From JBEAOO01 sp041164825 (GTDB lineage Bacteria > Pseudomonadota > Gammaproteobacteria > Burkholderiales > Burkholderiaceae_C), in contig JBEAOO010000039.1 of NCBI GenBank assembly GCA_041164825.1, positions 1 through 28,151 of the forward strand: 28,151 bases of DNA. The letters are read 5' to 3'. The notes under the pieces are model-generated. The model ran no database searches and was not told where the DNA came from. It worked only from the letters and a program-made list of their open reading frames with translations. Below, piece by piece: positions 8,183 through 16,177 of this stretch. The position numbers were made by a program, and so were the translations under genes. Numbering within the stretch: position 1 is the first letter of the stretch; each line of letters begins with the position of its first letter.

Positions 8183-9754
8183 TCACGAGGTGGCCGCGCG
8201 CAGCCGGTGCATGGCGGGCTTGAGCGCCAGGTACAGGTCCACGTATTGCGCAAAAAGCTCGCTGTAGGCGGCGTGCGCAGCCGCCTGCGGCGTGGCGCGC
8301 AACTGCGGCGTCACCCAACCGCGGCGCACCGCATCGGCATCGATCAGGCCCGCGCCATACGCTGCGAGCAGCGCGGCACCCAACGAGGCTTCCACATCGT
8401 CGGCCAGCGTGTAGACCGGCCGGCCGGTGACGTCGGCAATGATCTGCATCCACACATCGGAGTGGCTGGCGCCGCCCACCACCACCAGCTGATCGTCCAA
8501 GGTGCCTGCGCCACGCGCGCCGGCTTCGATGTTGTGGCGCAGCGCAAAGGTCACGCCTTCGAGCACCGCGCGGTAGAGGTGATGCCGGCCGTGGTGCAGG
8601 CCCAGGCCCAAGAAACAGCCGCTGGCTTGCGCATCCCACACGGGGCTGCGCTCGCCCATCAGGTAGGGCAAAAACAGCAGGCCACCGGCGCCGGGCGGCA
8701 GCGGCTCGGCGCCCTGCTCCAGCAGCGCGTGCGGGTCGATGCCCTGGGCCGCACCGACGGCGATCTCGGCCTGGCAAAAGGTCTCGCGGAACCACGTGAC
8801 CGAGGCCCCCGCGGCAATGGCGCCGCCAAACACATACAGCTCGTGTGCGCCGTTGAACACATGCGGCATGCTGATCAAACCGTGGCGCGCATCCACCTGC
8901 GGGCGGATGGTGCCCCAGCACATGCTGGTGCCGATCATGGCCACGTGCTGCCCCGGCCGGGCCACGCCGGCGGCCAGCGTGGCCACGGCCGCATCCACGC
9001 CACCGGCCACCACGGGTGTGCCCGCGGGCAGGCCCAGGCGCACGGCCCAGTCGGGCAGCAGCGGGCCCACCACCTCGGTCGAGTGCACCAGCCGGCTGGG
9101 CATCATGTGGCGCGGGATGCCGAGCATCTGCAGCGCCTCGTCCGACCACGCCCGCGCCGCCACGTCGTACACGCCGCCGATGTTGCCGGCCGAGCTGTGG
9201 TCCACCGCCACCTCGCCGGTGAAGCGGGCGTTGACGTAGCTGTTGGGCGGCAGGAACTGCACGGCTTGCGCCCACACCTGCGGTGCGTGGTCGCGCAGCC
9301 ACATGATCTTGGTGAAGCCGTGGTAGCTGTCGACGCCGTTGCCGGTGATGTCGCACAGGCGTTCCAGGTCCACGTTGTTGTGCACCCAAGCCACCTGGGC
9401 CTGCGCGCGGCGGTCCATCCAGATCAAACACGGGTGCAGCGGCGCGCCCTCGGCATCGACGGGGATGCCGCTGCCGCCATAGAGGCTGCTCACGCACAGC
9501 GACTTCACCGCCGCTGGCGCCATGCCCGACTGCGCCATCACGCCGCGGATGCACTGCACCACGGCATCGAGCCACACATCGGGCCACTGCTGGGCCCACA
9601 GCGGTTGCGGCGTCTCGATCTGGTAGGCCGCACTGCAGGTGGCGAGGATCTGGCCGCTGGTGCTCACCAGCACGGCCTTGGTGCTTTGGGTGCCGATGTC
9701 GACACCGATCACGCAGGTGCCCGCAGCAGCCGTGGGGGATGGGGCGGCGGCCAT
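8183..9754 (-). CDS. FGGY-family carbohydrate kinase, probable D-ribulokinase
   Basis: A 523-residue sugar kinase of the FGGY family. The N-terminal phosphate-binding segment VIGVDIGTQSTK is at about 15-26, LIWMDRRAQ near 115, and a GGVDAA segment near 263 carries the likely catalytic aspartate. The C-lobe has LPYLMGERSP and VVGGASHSD. Sequence alone would allow xylulokinase. The gene starts two bases after the stop of a ribitol 2-dehydrogenase gene, whose product is D-ribulose, so D-ribulose phosphorylation to D-ribulose 5-phosphate is the more economical reading (inference). The ATG at 9754 has no strong Shine-Dalgarno; the tight junction suggests translational coupling. Confidence 0.88.
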   Translation of the reverse strand: MAAAPSPTAAAGTCVIGVDIGTQSTKAVLVSTSGQILATCSAAYQIETPQPLWAQQWPDVWLDAVVQCIRGVMAQSGMAPAAVKSLCVSSLYGGSGIPVDAEGAPLHPCLIWMDRRAQAQVAWVHNNVDLERLCDITGNGVDSYHGFTKIMWLRDHAPQVWAQAVQFLPPNSYVNARFTGEVAVDHSSAGNIGGVYDVAARAWSDEALQMLGIPRHMMPSRLVHSTEVVGPLLPDWAVRLGLPAGTPVVAGGVDAAVATLAAGVARPGQHVAMIGTSMCWGTIRPQVDARHGLISMPHVFNGAHELYVFGGAIAAGASVTWFRETFCQAEIAVGAAQGIDPHALLEQGAEPLPPGAGGLLFLPYLMGERSPVWDAQASGCFLGLGLHHGRHHLYRAVLEGVTFALRHNIEAGARGAGTLDDQLVVVGGASHSDVWMQIIADVTGRPVYTLADDVEASLGAALLAAYGAGLIDADAVRRGWVTPQLRATPQAAAHAAYSELFAQYVDLYLALKPAMHRLRAATS

Positions 9755-9756
9755 GC

Positions 9757-10485
9757 TCACAGGTCCACGCTCATGGGCAAGATCACCAGGTCGCGCACCA
9801 CCACATTGCGCGGGCGGGTGAGCATGTACATCACTGCATCGGCCACTTCTTGCGGCTGCATCAGGCTGCCGTTGGCCAGGGCCTCGTCCATCTTGGCCTT
9901 CGGCCAATCGTCGAGCAGCGCCGTCACCACTGGACCCGGTGCCACGGCGCCGATGCGCACGCCGTGCGGTGCGAGCTGGCGGCGCACGGTGTGCACAAAG
10001 GCCTGCACCGCAAACTTGGAGGCGGTGTAGATGGGCTCCCACACCACCGGCACGATGCCGGCGATGGAGCTGGTGACGATCACGTCGCCAGTGCGACGCG
10101 CGGTCATGTGCGGCAACACCGCTTGAATGCTGCGGAAGGCCGCGTTGATGTTGAGGTTCAACATGCGGTCCCAGGCGTCGGGATCGCCGGTGGCCACGTC
10201 GCCGCCGATGTAGGCGCCGGCGTTGGCGTGGAAGATGTCGAGCTGGCCGGCGCGCTCCAGAATCGCCGGCAGCATCGCGGCCACGCTGGCCTTGTCGAGC
10301 AGGTCGACAGTGAGCGGGATGGCGCGCTCACCGAGGTCGGCGCACAGTGCGTGCAAACGGTCGGTGGCACGGTCGACGAAGAACACGGTGGCGCCTGCAT
10401 CGAGCATGGCCCGTGCGCAGGCCAGGCCGATGCCCGAGGCTGCGCCGGTGACGGCGGCGACTTGGCCGGTGAGTTGGGCGGTCAT
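9757..10485 (-). CDS. rbtD: ribitol 2-dehydrogenase (short-chain dehydrogenase/reductase)
   Basis: A 242-residue classical SDR. The NAD-binding TGAASGIG is at 13-20, NAG at 88-90, and the catalytic S140, Y153 and K157 (YTASK) are present. Distinctive stretches such as QLDIFHANAGAYIGG, LLDDWPKAKMDEALANGSL and the ending VRDLVILPMSVDL match what I recall of enterobacterial ribitol dehydrogenase (RbtD) almost word for word, which is far more specific than general SDR similarity. The enzyme oxidises ribitol to D-ribulose with NAD+. GGAG lies 11 bases before the ATG. It is placed between the AraC-type regulator (110 bp upstream) and the FGGY kinase (2 bp downstream), as expected for a ribitol operon. 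Confidence 0.88.
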   Translation of the reverse strand: MTAQLTGQVAAVTGAASGIGLACARAMLDAGATVFFVDRATDRLHALCADLGERAIPLTVDLLDKASVAAMLPAILERAGQLDIFHANAGAYIGGDVATGDPDAWDRMLNLNINAAFRSIQAVLPHMTARRTGDVIVTSSIAGIVPVVWEPIYTASKFAVQAFVHTVRRQLAPHGVRIGAVAPGPVVTALLDDWPKAKMDEALANGSLMQPQEVADAVMYMLTRPRNVVVRDLVILPMSVDL

Positions 10486-10595
10486 GGTGAAAAGGTCTCC
10501 GGGCTGGGGGTTCAAAAAAACAAAAAACAAAGCGCTGCCCACCACGGCCAACAGGCCGCTGTGCGAGGGGCAAACAAGGGGTAGGAAGCGGGGCG

Positions 10596-11477
10596 CTACG
10601 CGGCCGCCGCACACTCGGCGTTCAGCCGATACAGGCGCCGAAACTGCGACGGCGGCACTGCCTTTTGCGCCAGGAACTGGCGGTTGAAGTTCGACACGTT
10701 GTTGAAGCCGCAGGCATAACAAATTTCGGTCACCGCCTCGTCGGAGGCGATCAGCAATTCACACGCGCGGTTCACCCGCAGGCGGTTGAGGTACTGCACA
10801 AACGGCAGGTCGGCGTGGCGGCGGAAGAAGCGCGAAAACGCGCTCGGCTCCATGCCGGCGTAGCGCGCCATGTCGCTCTCCGACAGTGGCTCGTCCAGGT
10901 GCTGTGCAAGATGGGCCAGCACCTGGTTGATGGTGGACGACTGGTAGCCCTGTGGGTCGGGGCGGAAGCTGGCCGAGGCGAGCAGCTGGCTGTCCTTGGC
11001 CTGGGCCAGCACCTCCAGCAAGCTCAAAAACAAATGCACGCGCTGGAAGCCGCGGGCGCTGAGCAGTTGGGTGAGCAGCGGTGCAGCGCGCTGCGTGCAT
11101 TCGACTGAGAACAAAATGCCGCGCTGCGCTTGGCCCAACAGGGCTTGCAACTGGCCGAGCTCGGGAAAAGCGCTGATGCCTCCTTGCACGCACTTTTCAG
11201 GAAATTGCAGCACCACGCAGCGCTCGGGCACCGAGGCGTTGGCCGGCACATCGCTGATCCAGTTGTGCGGCAGGTTGGGCCCCACCAGCACCAGCTGGCC
11301 CGACTCGAAGGTGCCGGTGTGGTCGCCCACATAAAACCGGCCCGAGGTGTGGGTGATGTAGCTGAGCTCGTACTCGGGGTGAAAGTGCCAGCGCACGGTC
11401 TCGTACGGGTAGCCGTGCTTCCAGACTTTGAAGGACTCCTGCTCCTGGATCCCCACCAACTCAAGGTATGGCGACAT
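10596..11477 (-). CDS. AraC-family transcriptional regulator
   Basis: A 293-residue regulator. An N-terminal cupin-like sensing domain (WHFHPEYELSYI near residues 30-41) is followed by a C-terminal AraC DNA-binding domain with two helix-turn-helix units. The second unit contains the typical segment VTEICYACGFNNVSNFNRQF and ends shortly after FRRLYR. The start at 11477 is preceded by GGAG about 9 bases upstream; a longer frame to 11528 has no better support. It is first in the ribitol gene row on the same strand, so it probably controls the operon in response to ribitol or ribulose (inference). A 110-bp gap containing A/T-rich tracts separates it from rbtD and may hold the operon promoter. Confidence 0.93.
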   Translation of the reverse strand: MSPYLELVGIQEQESFKVWKHGYPYETVRWHFHPEYELSYITHTSGRFYVGDHTGTFESGQLVLVGPNLPHNWISDVPANASVPERCVVLQFPEKCVQGGISAFPELGQLQALLGQAQRGILFSVECTQRAAPLLTQLLSARGFQRVHLFLSLLEVLAQAKDSQLLASASFRPDPQGYQSSTINQVLAHLAQHLDEPLSESDMARYAGMEPSAFSRFFRRHADLPFVQYLNRLRVNRACELLIASDEAVTEICYACGFNNVSNFNRQFLAQKAVPPSQFRRLYRLNAECAAAA

Positions 11478-11586
11478 GCCGCGTGCTCCGTGTGTCTTGC
11501 GTCGTCGGTTTGCAGCCAAGGTGCTCAAACCATGGACGCAAGCTTAGGCAGCGGCGGCGTTCCGCACTACTGCGCAGAAGGCCTCA

Positions 11587-11636
11587 CCCTCGATACTTTT
11601 TTGACTTCGAGGGTAAACACTGAATTCGTATCAGTG
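11587..11636. promoter_or_regulatory. two adjacent inverted repeats, candidate operators
   Basis: The divergent region between the AraC gene and the DUF2789 gene (11478-11806) contains two perfect dyads side by side. The first is CCCTCGA-N13-TCGAGGG (11587-11613); the second is CACTGA-N7-TCAGTG (11618-11636). The DNA here is notably A/T-richer than its surroundings. They could be binding sites for the AraC-type regulator or for a second factor. Nothing else gene-like is visible in this 329-bp stretch. Confidence 0.4.
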
Positions 11637-11806
11637 ACGCGGGGGGAGCGGCATTCGCGGCCACCGCAGCGGGCCGTCAACGGGGCGGAACGCACCAGCA
11701 CGGGCTGCCGTCCTACACGCGCTCGCCGCATCGGCCGACGCCGCCCGCGCGCTCCGCGCCGCACCATCGGCCCACTGCATTGCGACTCGTCGCCACAGGA
11801 GATCCC

Positions 11807-12076
11807 ATGGACACCACCACCGTTTCAATGACCGAGTTGTTTGCCCAACTCGGCCTGCCCGACGACGACGAGGGCATCCGCGCCTTCATCAGATCCCACC
11901 GCCCCTTGCCCATGACCACGCGCCTGCCCGACGCGCCTTTTTGGTCAGTGGCGCAGGCGGCGTTGATCCGCGAAAAGCTGCAAGACGACGGCGAGTGGTC
12001 GGTCTTGATCGACACCCTGAACGTGCAATTGCGCACCCACCCGCTGCCGGCCGACATGCCTCGGCCGCAACCCTGA
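11807..12076 (+). CDS. DUF2789 family protein
   Basis: An 89-residue soluble acidic protein of the DUF2789 family, common in proteobacteria and of unknown function. Recognisable parts are MTELFAQLGLPDDDEGI at the start, IRSHRPLP, and APFWSVAQAALIRE in the centre. No signal peptide or membrane segment is present. AGGAG lies 6 bases before the ATG. A half-site CGTCCTAC at 11709-11716 resembles the dyads found upstream of other genes in this island, but without the matching -10. Its neighbours downstream are stress-type envelope genes. Confidence 0.85.
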   Translation: MDTTTVSMTELFAQLGLPDDDEGIRAFIRSHRPLPMTTRLPDAPFWSVAQAALIREKLQDDGEWSVLIDTLNVQLRTHPLPADMPRPQP

Positions 12077-12176
12077 GCGGATGGTGGTCGGGAGCCATGG
12101 GTCGACCCGGTTGGACGGCTTGGGTATGCCGCTGGGTGGGTGGGTTCAAGGTGCTGCGCGGCTTGGCCTGGGTCAC

Positions 12177-12242
12177 GCGGCATCGTCCTACGCCACGAAG
12201 GGTTGCGCGCCGATGGGGCCAGCCGGCGTGCCTGCCTACATT
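12177..12242 (+). promoter_or_regulatory. candidate regulated promoter for the first DUF1328 gene
   Basis: A degenerate dyad GCGG-CATCGT-CCTA (12177-12190) is followed after 46 bp by TACATT (12237-12242), a 4/6 match to the -10 hexamer. The 12-mer ATCGTCCTACGC (12182-12193) is identical to 18745-18756. The same spacing occurs at 16180-16245 and 18740-18805. There is no recognisable -35, consistent with activator-dependent initiation (inference). Predicted leader about 50 bases. Confidence 0.5.
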
Positions 12243-12302
12243 GACACCAAGCCGGTCGACCCGCATCCCGCAGCGCCGACACCAGGCTGAGAAGGACACA
12301 CC

Positions 12303-12479
12303 ATGCTCAAGTGGGCCCTCATCTTTGCGCTGATTGCCGCTGTGGCCGGCCTGCTCGGCTTCAGTGGCTTGGCGGCCGGTACGGCGGGCATCGCCAAGGT
12401 TTTGTTTGTGGTCTTTTTGATTGGCTTTTTGGTGCTGATCACCTTGACCGTGTTGGGTGTGGGCGCGCTCAGGCGCTGA
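12303..12479 (+). CDS. DUF1328 family small membrane protein (YtjA-like), copy 1
   Basis: A 58-residue protein made almost wholly of two hydrophobic helices around a GLAAGTAGIAKVLF turn, the hallmark of DUF1328/YtjA proteins. GAAGGA lies 8 bases upstream of the ATG. Function is unknown; family members are often stress-induced inner-membrane proteins. A second, 54-residue paralogue lies at 16319-16483, with the same core. The 148-bp spacer downstream (12480-12627) is C-rich and shows no gene. Confidence 0.9.
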   Translation: MLKWALIFALIAAVAGLLGFSGLAAGTAGIAKVLFVVFLIGFLVLITLTVLGVGALRR

Positions 12480-12627
12480 CGTTGATCGCCACCTTGCCCC
12501 AAAGCGCCCGCCCCCCTGCCCCCCCCCGCCACAGCTGATGCCCGCTGGCCGCAGACCCCCCCAAACGCCCGCTGGCATGCATCCGCCGGATGCAGCGGCG
12601 CGCCATCACCCCCCAAAGGAGTTCACC

Positions 12628-12954
12628 ATGTTTGCACGCACCACCCTCGCCACGCTCGTCATCGCCGTCTCTGCCGGTGCCACCCTCACGGTGCTGCCGG
12701 GTTGCGCCGTCAGCCGCGGTCAGTCCACCGTGGGCGAATACATCGACGACACCGCCATCACCACCGCTGTGAAGTCCAAGTTCATTGAAGACAAGAGCGT
12801 CGATGCCGCCGCCATCAGCGTCGAGACGCTGGAGGGCACGGTGATGCTCTCGGGCTTTGCCAAAAGCATGAACGAGAAGGTGCAAGCCGAAGGCCTCGCC
12901 CGTGGTGTGAAGGGCGTGAAGTCGGTGAAGAACCAGATCGTGGTGCGCGGCTGA
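12628..12954 (+). CDS. BON-domain lipoprotein (OsmY/DolP-like)
   Basis: A 108-residue protein with a signal sequence ending in a plausible lipobox, LPGC (Cys near residue 26), followed by one BON domain from about residue 38 to the end. The domain's usual glycine-rich beta segments are visible (VETLEGTVMLSGFAKS and the ending VKNQIVVRG). BON domains bind phospholipid or surfaces; single-domain forms like this are typically osmotically or envelope-stress induced. A good AAAGGAG lies 6 bases before the ATG. The AsmA-family gene follows 55 bp downstream on the same strand. Lipidation is predicted from the motif only; an ordinary periplasmic protein is the alternative. Confidence 0.9.
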   Translation: MFARTTLATLVIAVSAGATLTVLPGCAVSRGQSTVGEYIDDTAITTAVKSKFIEDKSVDAAAISVETLEGTVMLSGFAKSMNEKVQAEGLARGVKGVKSVKNQIVVRG

Positions 12955-13009
12955 TCGCGCCGCGTCAGCGCCCGTCCCGGCCACCGCGCGCGCGCCCCGT
13001 CAGCCCCCC

Positions 13010-15037
13010 ATGAGCGACGCTGCGCCCGCACGGCCCCGCCACAGACTGGCCACGGTGGCCGCCATCACCGCGGGCGCCCTCGCGGCGCTGTTGGGTGTGG
13101 CCGCCATCGGCGAAGCGCAGGGCTGGCCGTTTTTGGCAGCGCCTGCGCAGCGTTGGCTGTCCACCCGGCTGGATCGCCCGGTGACGCTGGCGGGCGCCGA
13201 TGGCCTGGGCTTCCAGCTCCACCTGTGGGGCGGCATCGGGCTGTCGGTGGATGAACTCCGCGTCGGCAGCCCGGCCTGGTCCACCGTGGGCCCGCTGCTG
13301 GAGGCCGACGACCTGCGCCTGAGCCTGCGATGGCGCGACGCCCTGGCTTGGCGCCCCGGCCAAGCCCTGCCGCTGCAAACGCTCACCGCCAACCGCCTGA
13401 ACCTGCAACTGCAGCGCTTGAGCGACGGCCGCGCCAACTGGACCTTCGAGACAGTCGACGCGGTGCCCGCCCCATCACCCACCACGCCGCGCCCCTTGAC
13501 CGACAGGGTGACGGTGCAGCAACTCGCCGTGGTGGCCGGCCACATTCAGCTGCAAGACGCCGTGCTGGCCCTGCAACTCGATGGCCAATTCAACCAGCGC
13601 ACCGCCCCCAACACCCTGAACGGCGAGGCCAGCGGCACCTACCGCGGCCGCGCCGTGCGGGCCACGCTGCGTGCGGGCAACCCCAGCGGCTGGCTGGCCG
13701 ATGCGCAGGCCCCGGACGCGCCGGTGTCGATGACGCTCTCGGTGCTGGCGGGCCGCGCCAGCCTGGACTTCGTGGGCCAGGTGCGCCGCCTCTTGAACCA
13801 GCCCACCGTCAGTGGCCGCTACCGCGTCAGCGGCCCTTCGCTGGCGGCGGTGGGTGAGCCGCTGGGCCTCACCCTGCCGCAAACGCGCCGCTTTGCGCTG
13901 AGCGGCCGGCTGATGCACGCCGGCACCCGTTGGTCCACCGTGGTGGACCAAGCCACCGTGGGCGACAGCCAGCTCGGCGGCGCCTTTGTGTATGACCGCG
14001 TGCCGGGCCAACTGCCGCTGCTCGCCGGCCGGCTCACCGGCCAGGCCCTGATGCTGCAAGACCTGGGGCCCGCGGTGGGCGGCGCCACCGAAACCACGCC
14101 CAAGACCGTGCGCGCCAGCGGTCGCGTGCTGCCCGACCGCCACTTCAACCTGCCATCGCTGCGCGCCATGAACGCCAACGTGCTGGTGGCGCTCGACAAG
14201 CTGGATTTCGGCACGGCGCAATTGCAAGCCGCCGCACCCGTGCGCGCCCACATCGCGCTCAGCCATGGCGTGCTGGCCATCGAGCGCCTGCAACTCACAC
14301 TGGCCCGCGGGGTGCTGACGGGTCGGGTGCAACTGGACGGGCGCGAGGCGGTGGCGCGCTGGGAGGTGGACCTGGTCGGCCGCAATTTGTTGATGGAGCA
14401 GTGGCTGCGGGCCACCCAGCGCACGGGCCAGGTGCCCTATGCCAGCGGCCGTCTGAATGGCCAGCTCTCGCTCGCCGGCAGCGGCAACTCCACCGCCAAG
14501 CTGCTGGCCAGTGCCGATGGCCGGCTGCGCGTGCACTGGCGCGATGGCCAGGTGTCGCACCTGCTGGTGGAGGCCGCGGGGCTCGACGTGGCGCAAGCCT
14601 TGGGCGTGCTGATCGTGGGCGACAACGCCTTGCCCGTGAACTGCGGTGCGGCCGATGTGCAGCTGAAAAACGGCCAGGCCACGCCCCAATTGATGCTGGT
14701 CGACACGCGCGACTCGCTGCTGTGGGTGGACGGCAGTGTGTCGCTGGCCTCTGAAAAACTGCAGCTGCTGGCCCACGTGCAGCCCAAGGACTGGAGCCCG
14801 CTGAGCCTGCGCACGCCGCTGCACATCGACGGCACACTGGGCGCGCCCACGCTGTCGCTGGACAAGCCCAAGTTGCTGCAACGTGCACTGCCCGCCGCCT
14901 TGCTGGCCCTGGTGAGCCCGCTGGTGGCGCTGCTGCCCCTGATGGATGTGGGCGCCAACCCTGGGCCCTCAGCCGCCGGCTGCCAAGCGCTGGTGCAGCG
15001 CTTCAAGCGCACCGGGTTCGATGCGCGGAAGCCTTGA
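13010..15037 (+). CDS. AsmA family protein
   Basis: A 675-residue protein with one N-terminal membrane anchor (about 13-35) and a long periplasmic part. The N-terminal region reads like the AsmA domain: LSTRLDRPVTLAGADG at about 45-60, then LWGGIGLSVDELRVG and LEADDLRLSLRW. The C-terminal third contains the AsmA_2-type stretch GLDVAQALGVLIVGD and ends with a conserved-looking cysteine segment, AAGCQALVQRFKR. AsmA-family proteins are bridge-like lipid-transfer proteins of the envelope that affect outer-membrane lipid homeostasis. There is no good Shine-Dalgarno in front of the ATG, so coupling to the BON gene or a weak start is possible. The 3' intergenic region holds the palindromic elements described separately. 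Confidence 0.87.
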   Translation: MSDAAPARPRHRLATVAAITAGALAALLGVAAIGEAQGWPFLAAPAQRWLSTRLDRPVTLAGADGLGFQLHLWGGIGLSVDELRVGSPAWSTVGPLLEADDLRLSLRWRDALAWRPGQALPLQTLTANRLNLQLQRLSDGRANWTFETVDAVPAPSPTTPRPLTDRVTVQQLAVVAGHIQLQDAVLALQLDGQFNQRTAPNTLNGEASGTYRGRAVRATLRAGNPSGWLADAQAPDAPVSMTLSVLAGRASLDFVGQVRRLLNQPTVSGRYRVSGPSLAAVGEPLGLTLPQTRRFALSGRLMHAGTRWSTVVDQATVGDSQLGGAFVYDRVPGQLPLLAGRLTGQALMLQDLGPAVGGATETTPKTVRASGRVLPDRHFNLPSLRAMNANVLVALDKLDFGTAQLQAAAPVRAHIALSHGVLAIERLQLTLARGVLTGRVQLDGREAVARWEVDLVGRNLLMEQWLRATQRTGQVPYASGRLNGQLSLAGSGNSTAKLLASADGRLRVHWRDGQVSHLLVEAAGLDVAQALGVLIVGDNALPVNCGAADVQLKNGQATPQLMLVDTRDSLLWVDGSVSLASEKLQLLAHVQPKDWSPLSLRTPLHIDGTLGAPTLSLDKPKLLQRALPAALLALVSPLVALLPLMDVGANPGPSAAGCQALVQRFKRTGFDARKP

Positions 15038-15173
15038 CGCGACAGGGAAACAAGACCATCTGCGGCAGGCCCTGGGTGCACATCCCCTCGCGTTCGACGG
15101 TTTGGAATCAGTAGCAGTCGACAAAAGCCGACTAGGAATACTTTGACGAACCTCATGCGGAGGGGTGTGCTCG

Positions 15174-15267
15174 AAGCACTGTGCCGCATTCGCTTTGCTC
15201 CGTGTCCCCCGCCGGCCTTTGGCCAGCTCCTCCTTAACCTGCGCAAAGCGAATGCGGCACAGCGCTT
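15174..15267 (+). repeat. dispersed palindromic element, copy 3 (stem-variant)
   Basis: A 25-base left arm (15174-15198) and 25-base right arm (15243-15267) are complementary at 24 of 25 positions and enclose a 44-base loop. In reverse complement the loop starts GCAGGTTAAGGAGGAG and ends CGGGGGACACGGA. These ends match the loop of copy 2 at 15344-15389, although the arms (GTGCCGCATTCGCTT type) are unrelated to copy 2's arms. It lies 136 bp beyond the AsmA stop. No T tract follows, so it is not a classical terminator. Confidence 0.75.
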
Positions 15268-15276
15268 CCTGAACCC

Positions 15277-15414
15277 GTGGTGGCATGCCAAGTCGACGCC
15301 TGCCAAGGTGATGCTGGGGCGGTGATGGGCCGGGGCGATGTGCGCAGGTAAAGGAGGAGGGCACGCGCAGCGGGCCCGGGGGACACGGAGCACATCGCCC
15401 CGGCCCAGCGCCGC
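15277..15414. repeat. dispersed palindromic element, copy 2
   Basis: The lead-in GTGGTGGCATGCC (15277-15289) matches copy 1 exactly. The left arm is 15318-15343 and the right arm 15390-15414, with a 46-base loop. Relative to copy 1, the inner stem carries a compensatory C-to-G / G-to-C change (GGGCCGGGGCGATG against GGGCCGGGCCGATG), so pairing is kept. It sits back-to-back with copy 3 in the convergent AsmA / response-regulator intergenic region (15038-15484), which contains no convincing gene. Confidence 0.8.
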
Positions 15415-15460
15415 ACTCGCGCCGATCGCCGCACGGCAAGTCTTCGACCGCCACCACGTC

Positions 15461-15484
15461 TCAGCGATTCAGCGATTCAGCGAC
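15461..15484. repeat. short tandem repeat, 3 x 8 bp
   Basis: TCAGCGAT is repeated twice, then once as TCAGCGAC, directly abutting the stop codon of the response regulator gene. Copy number could vary by slippage without affecting the protein. Confidence 0.8.
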
Positions 15485-16117
15485 TCACTGAATGATCCCG
15501 TTCTTCAGGGCGTAGTAGGTCAGATCGCTGTTGGAGGCGAGCTTCATTTTTTCCATCACCCGTGTGCGGTAGGTGCTCACGGTTTTCACAGACAGCGACA
15601 TGCTGTCGGCCATGTGGCTGATGGTCTCGCCTTTGGCCAGACGCAAAAACACCTGAAACTCGCGCTCCGACAACTGCTCATGCAACGGCTTGTCGAGCTG
15701 CCCGCCGAGCCCGTCGGCCAGCAGCTCGCCCACGGCGGCGGTGATGTATTTGCGGCCGCGGTACACGGTGCGGATCGCGGTGACGATCTCCTCCGGGTCG
15801 CACTCCTTGTTGAGGTAGCCACTGGCACCTTGGCGCAGCAAGGTGGTGGCGTAGTGCGCCTCCGGGTAGCCGCTGAGGATGAGCACCGCCAGGCCGGGCT
15901 CGCGCGCCTTGATGGCCGCCAGCGCATCGACGCCACTTTGGTCGGGCATCGACAAATCCATCACCACCACGTCCACATCACCGCGCCGCACCAGCTCCAG
16001 CGCTTCGCGGCCGTTGCTGGCTTCGCCGGTCACGCGCAGATCCACCTGGTCGCTGAAGAACTGCCGCAGCCCCGTGCGCACGATGGCGTGGTCATCCACG
16101 ATCACAACTCGAATCAC
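15485..16117 (-). CDS. NarL/FixJ-family response regulator (receiver + LuxR helix-turn-helix)
   Basis: A 210-residue two-domain regulator. The receiver has the acidic pair D8-D9, phospho-acceptor D54 in VVMDLSMPD, a switch Ser at LILSGYP near 80, and the conserved Lys at LNKE. The C-terminal GerE/LuxR domain starts at about 148 (LSEREFQVFLRLAKG) and includes the recognition helix VKTVSTYRTRVMEKM. The start is a GTG at 16117 with AGGTG upstream; MIRVVIVDDH is the normal family N-terminus. No kinase gene is adjacent; the nearest, at 19278, is of the HisKA_3 type that usually partners this regulator class. The dyad TGTAGG-N6-CCTACA at 16178-16195 lies upstream and could be its own target (inference). 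Confidence 0.95.
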   Translation of the reverse strand: MIRVVIVDDHAIVRTGLRQFFSDQVDLRVTGEASNGREALELVRRGDVDVVVMDLSMPDQSGVDALAAIKAREPGLAVLILSGYPEAHYATTLLRQGASGYLNKECDPEEIVTAIRTVYRGRKYITAAVGELLADGLGGQLDKPLHEQLSEREFQVFLRLAKGETISHMADSMSLSVKTVSTYRTRVMEKMKLASNSDLTYYALKNGIIQ

Positions 16118-16177
16118 TGGTGGTCACCTCGCAAACATGGGGGTCGAACGAGTGTAGGCCGTGCCCCACGCGGGCCC

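Noticed and set aside
8207..10030. 607-codon open frame on the plus strand
   Set aside because: Shadow of the FGGY kinase and rbtD genes, with biased low-complexity composition and no recognisable motif.
10513..10558. Possible terminator after the AraC gene (stem 10545-10558, T-rich tract on the minus strand)
   Set aside because: Only a 5-bp stem, with more than ten bases between it and the T tract; too weak to call.
11709..11716. CGTCCTAC half-site before the DUF2789 gene as a fourth member of the dyad promoter set
   Set aside because: No matching TAGG half and no -10-like hexamer at the fixed distance.
12099..12262. Long-range inverted repeat around the first DUF1328 promoter (GGGTCGACC/CGGCTTGG against 12246-12262)
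   Set aside because: Arms pair only in two broken blocks; plausible by chance in GC-rich DNA.
12081..12290. 69-codon open frame between the DUF2789 and DUF1328 genes
   Set aside because: No family resemblance, spans the candidate promoter, and has no supporting start context.
13475..14881. 468-codon open frame on the minus strand
   Set aside because: Gln/His/Arg-rich shadow of the AsmA-family gene.
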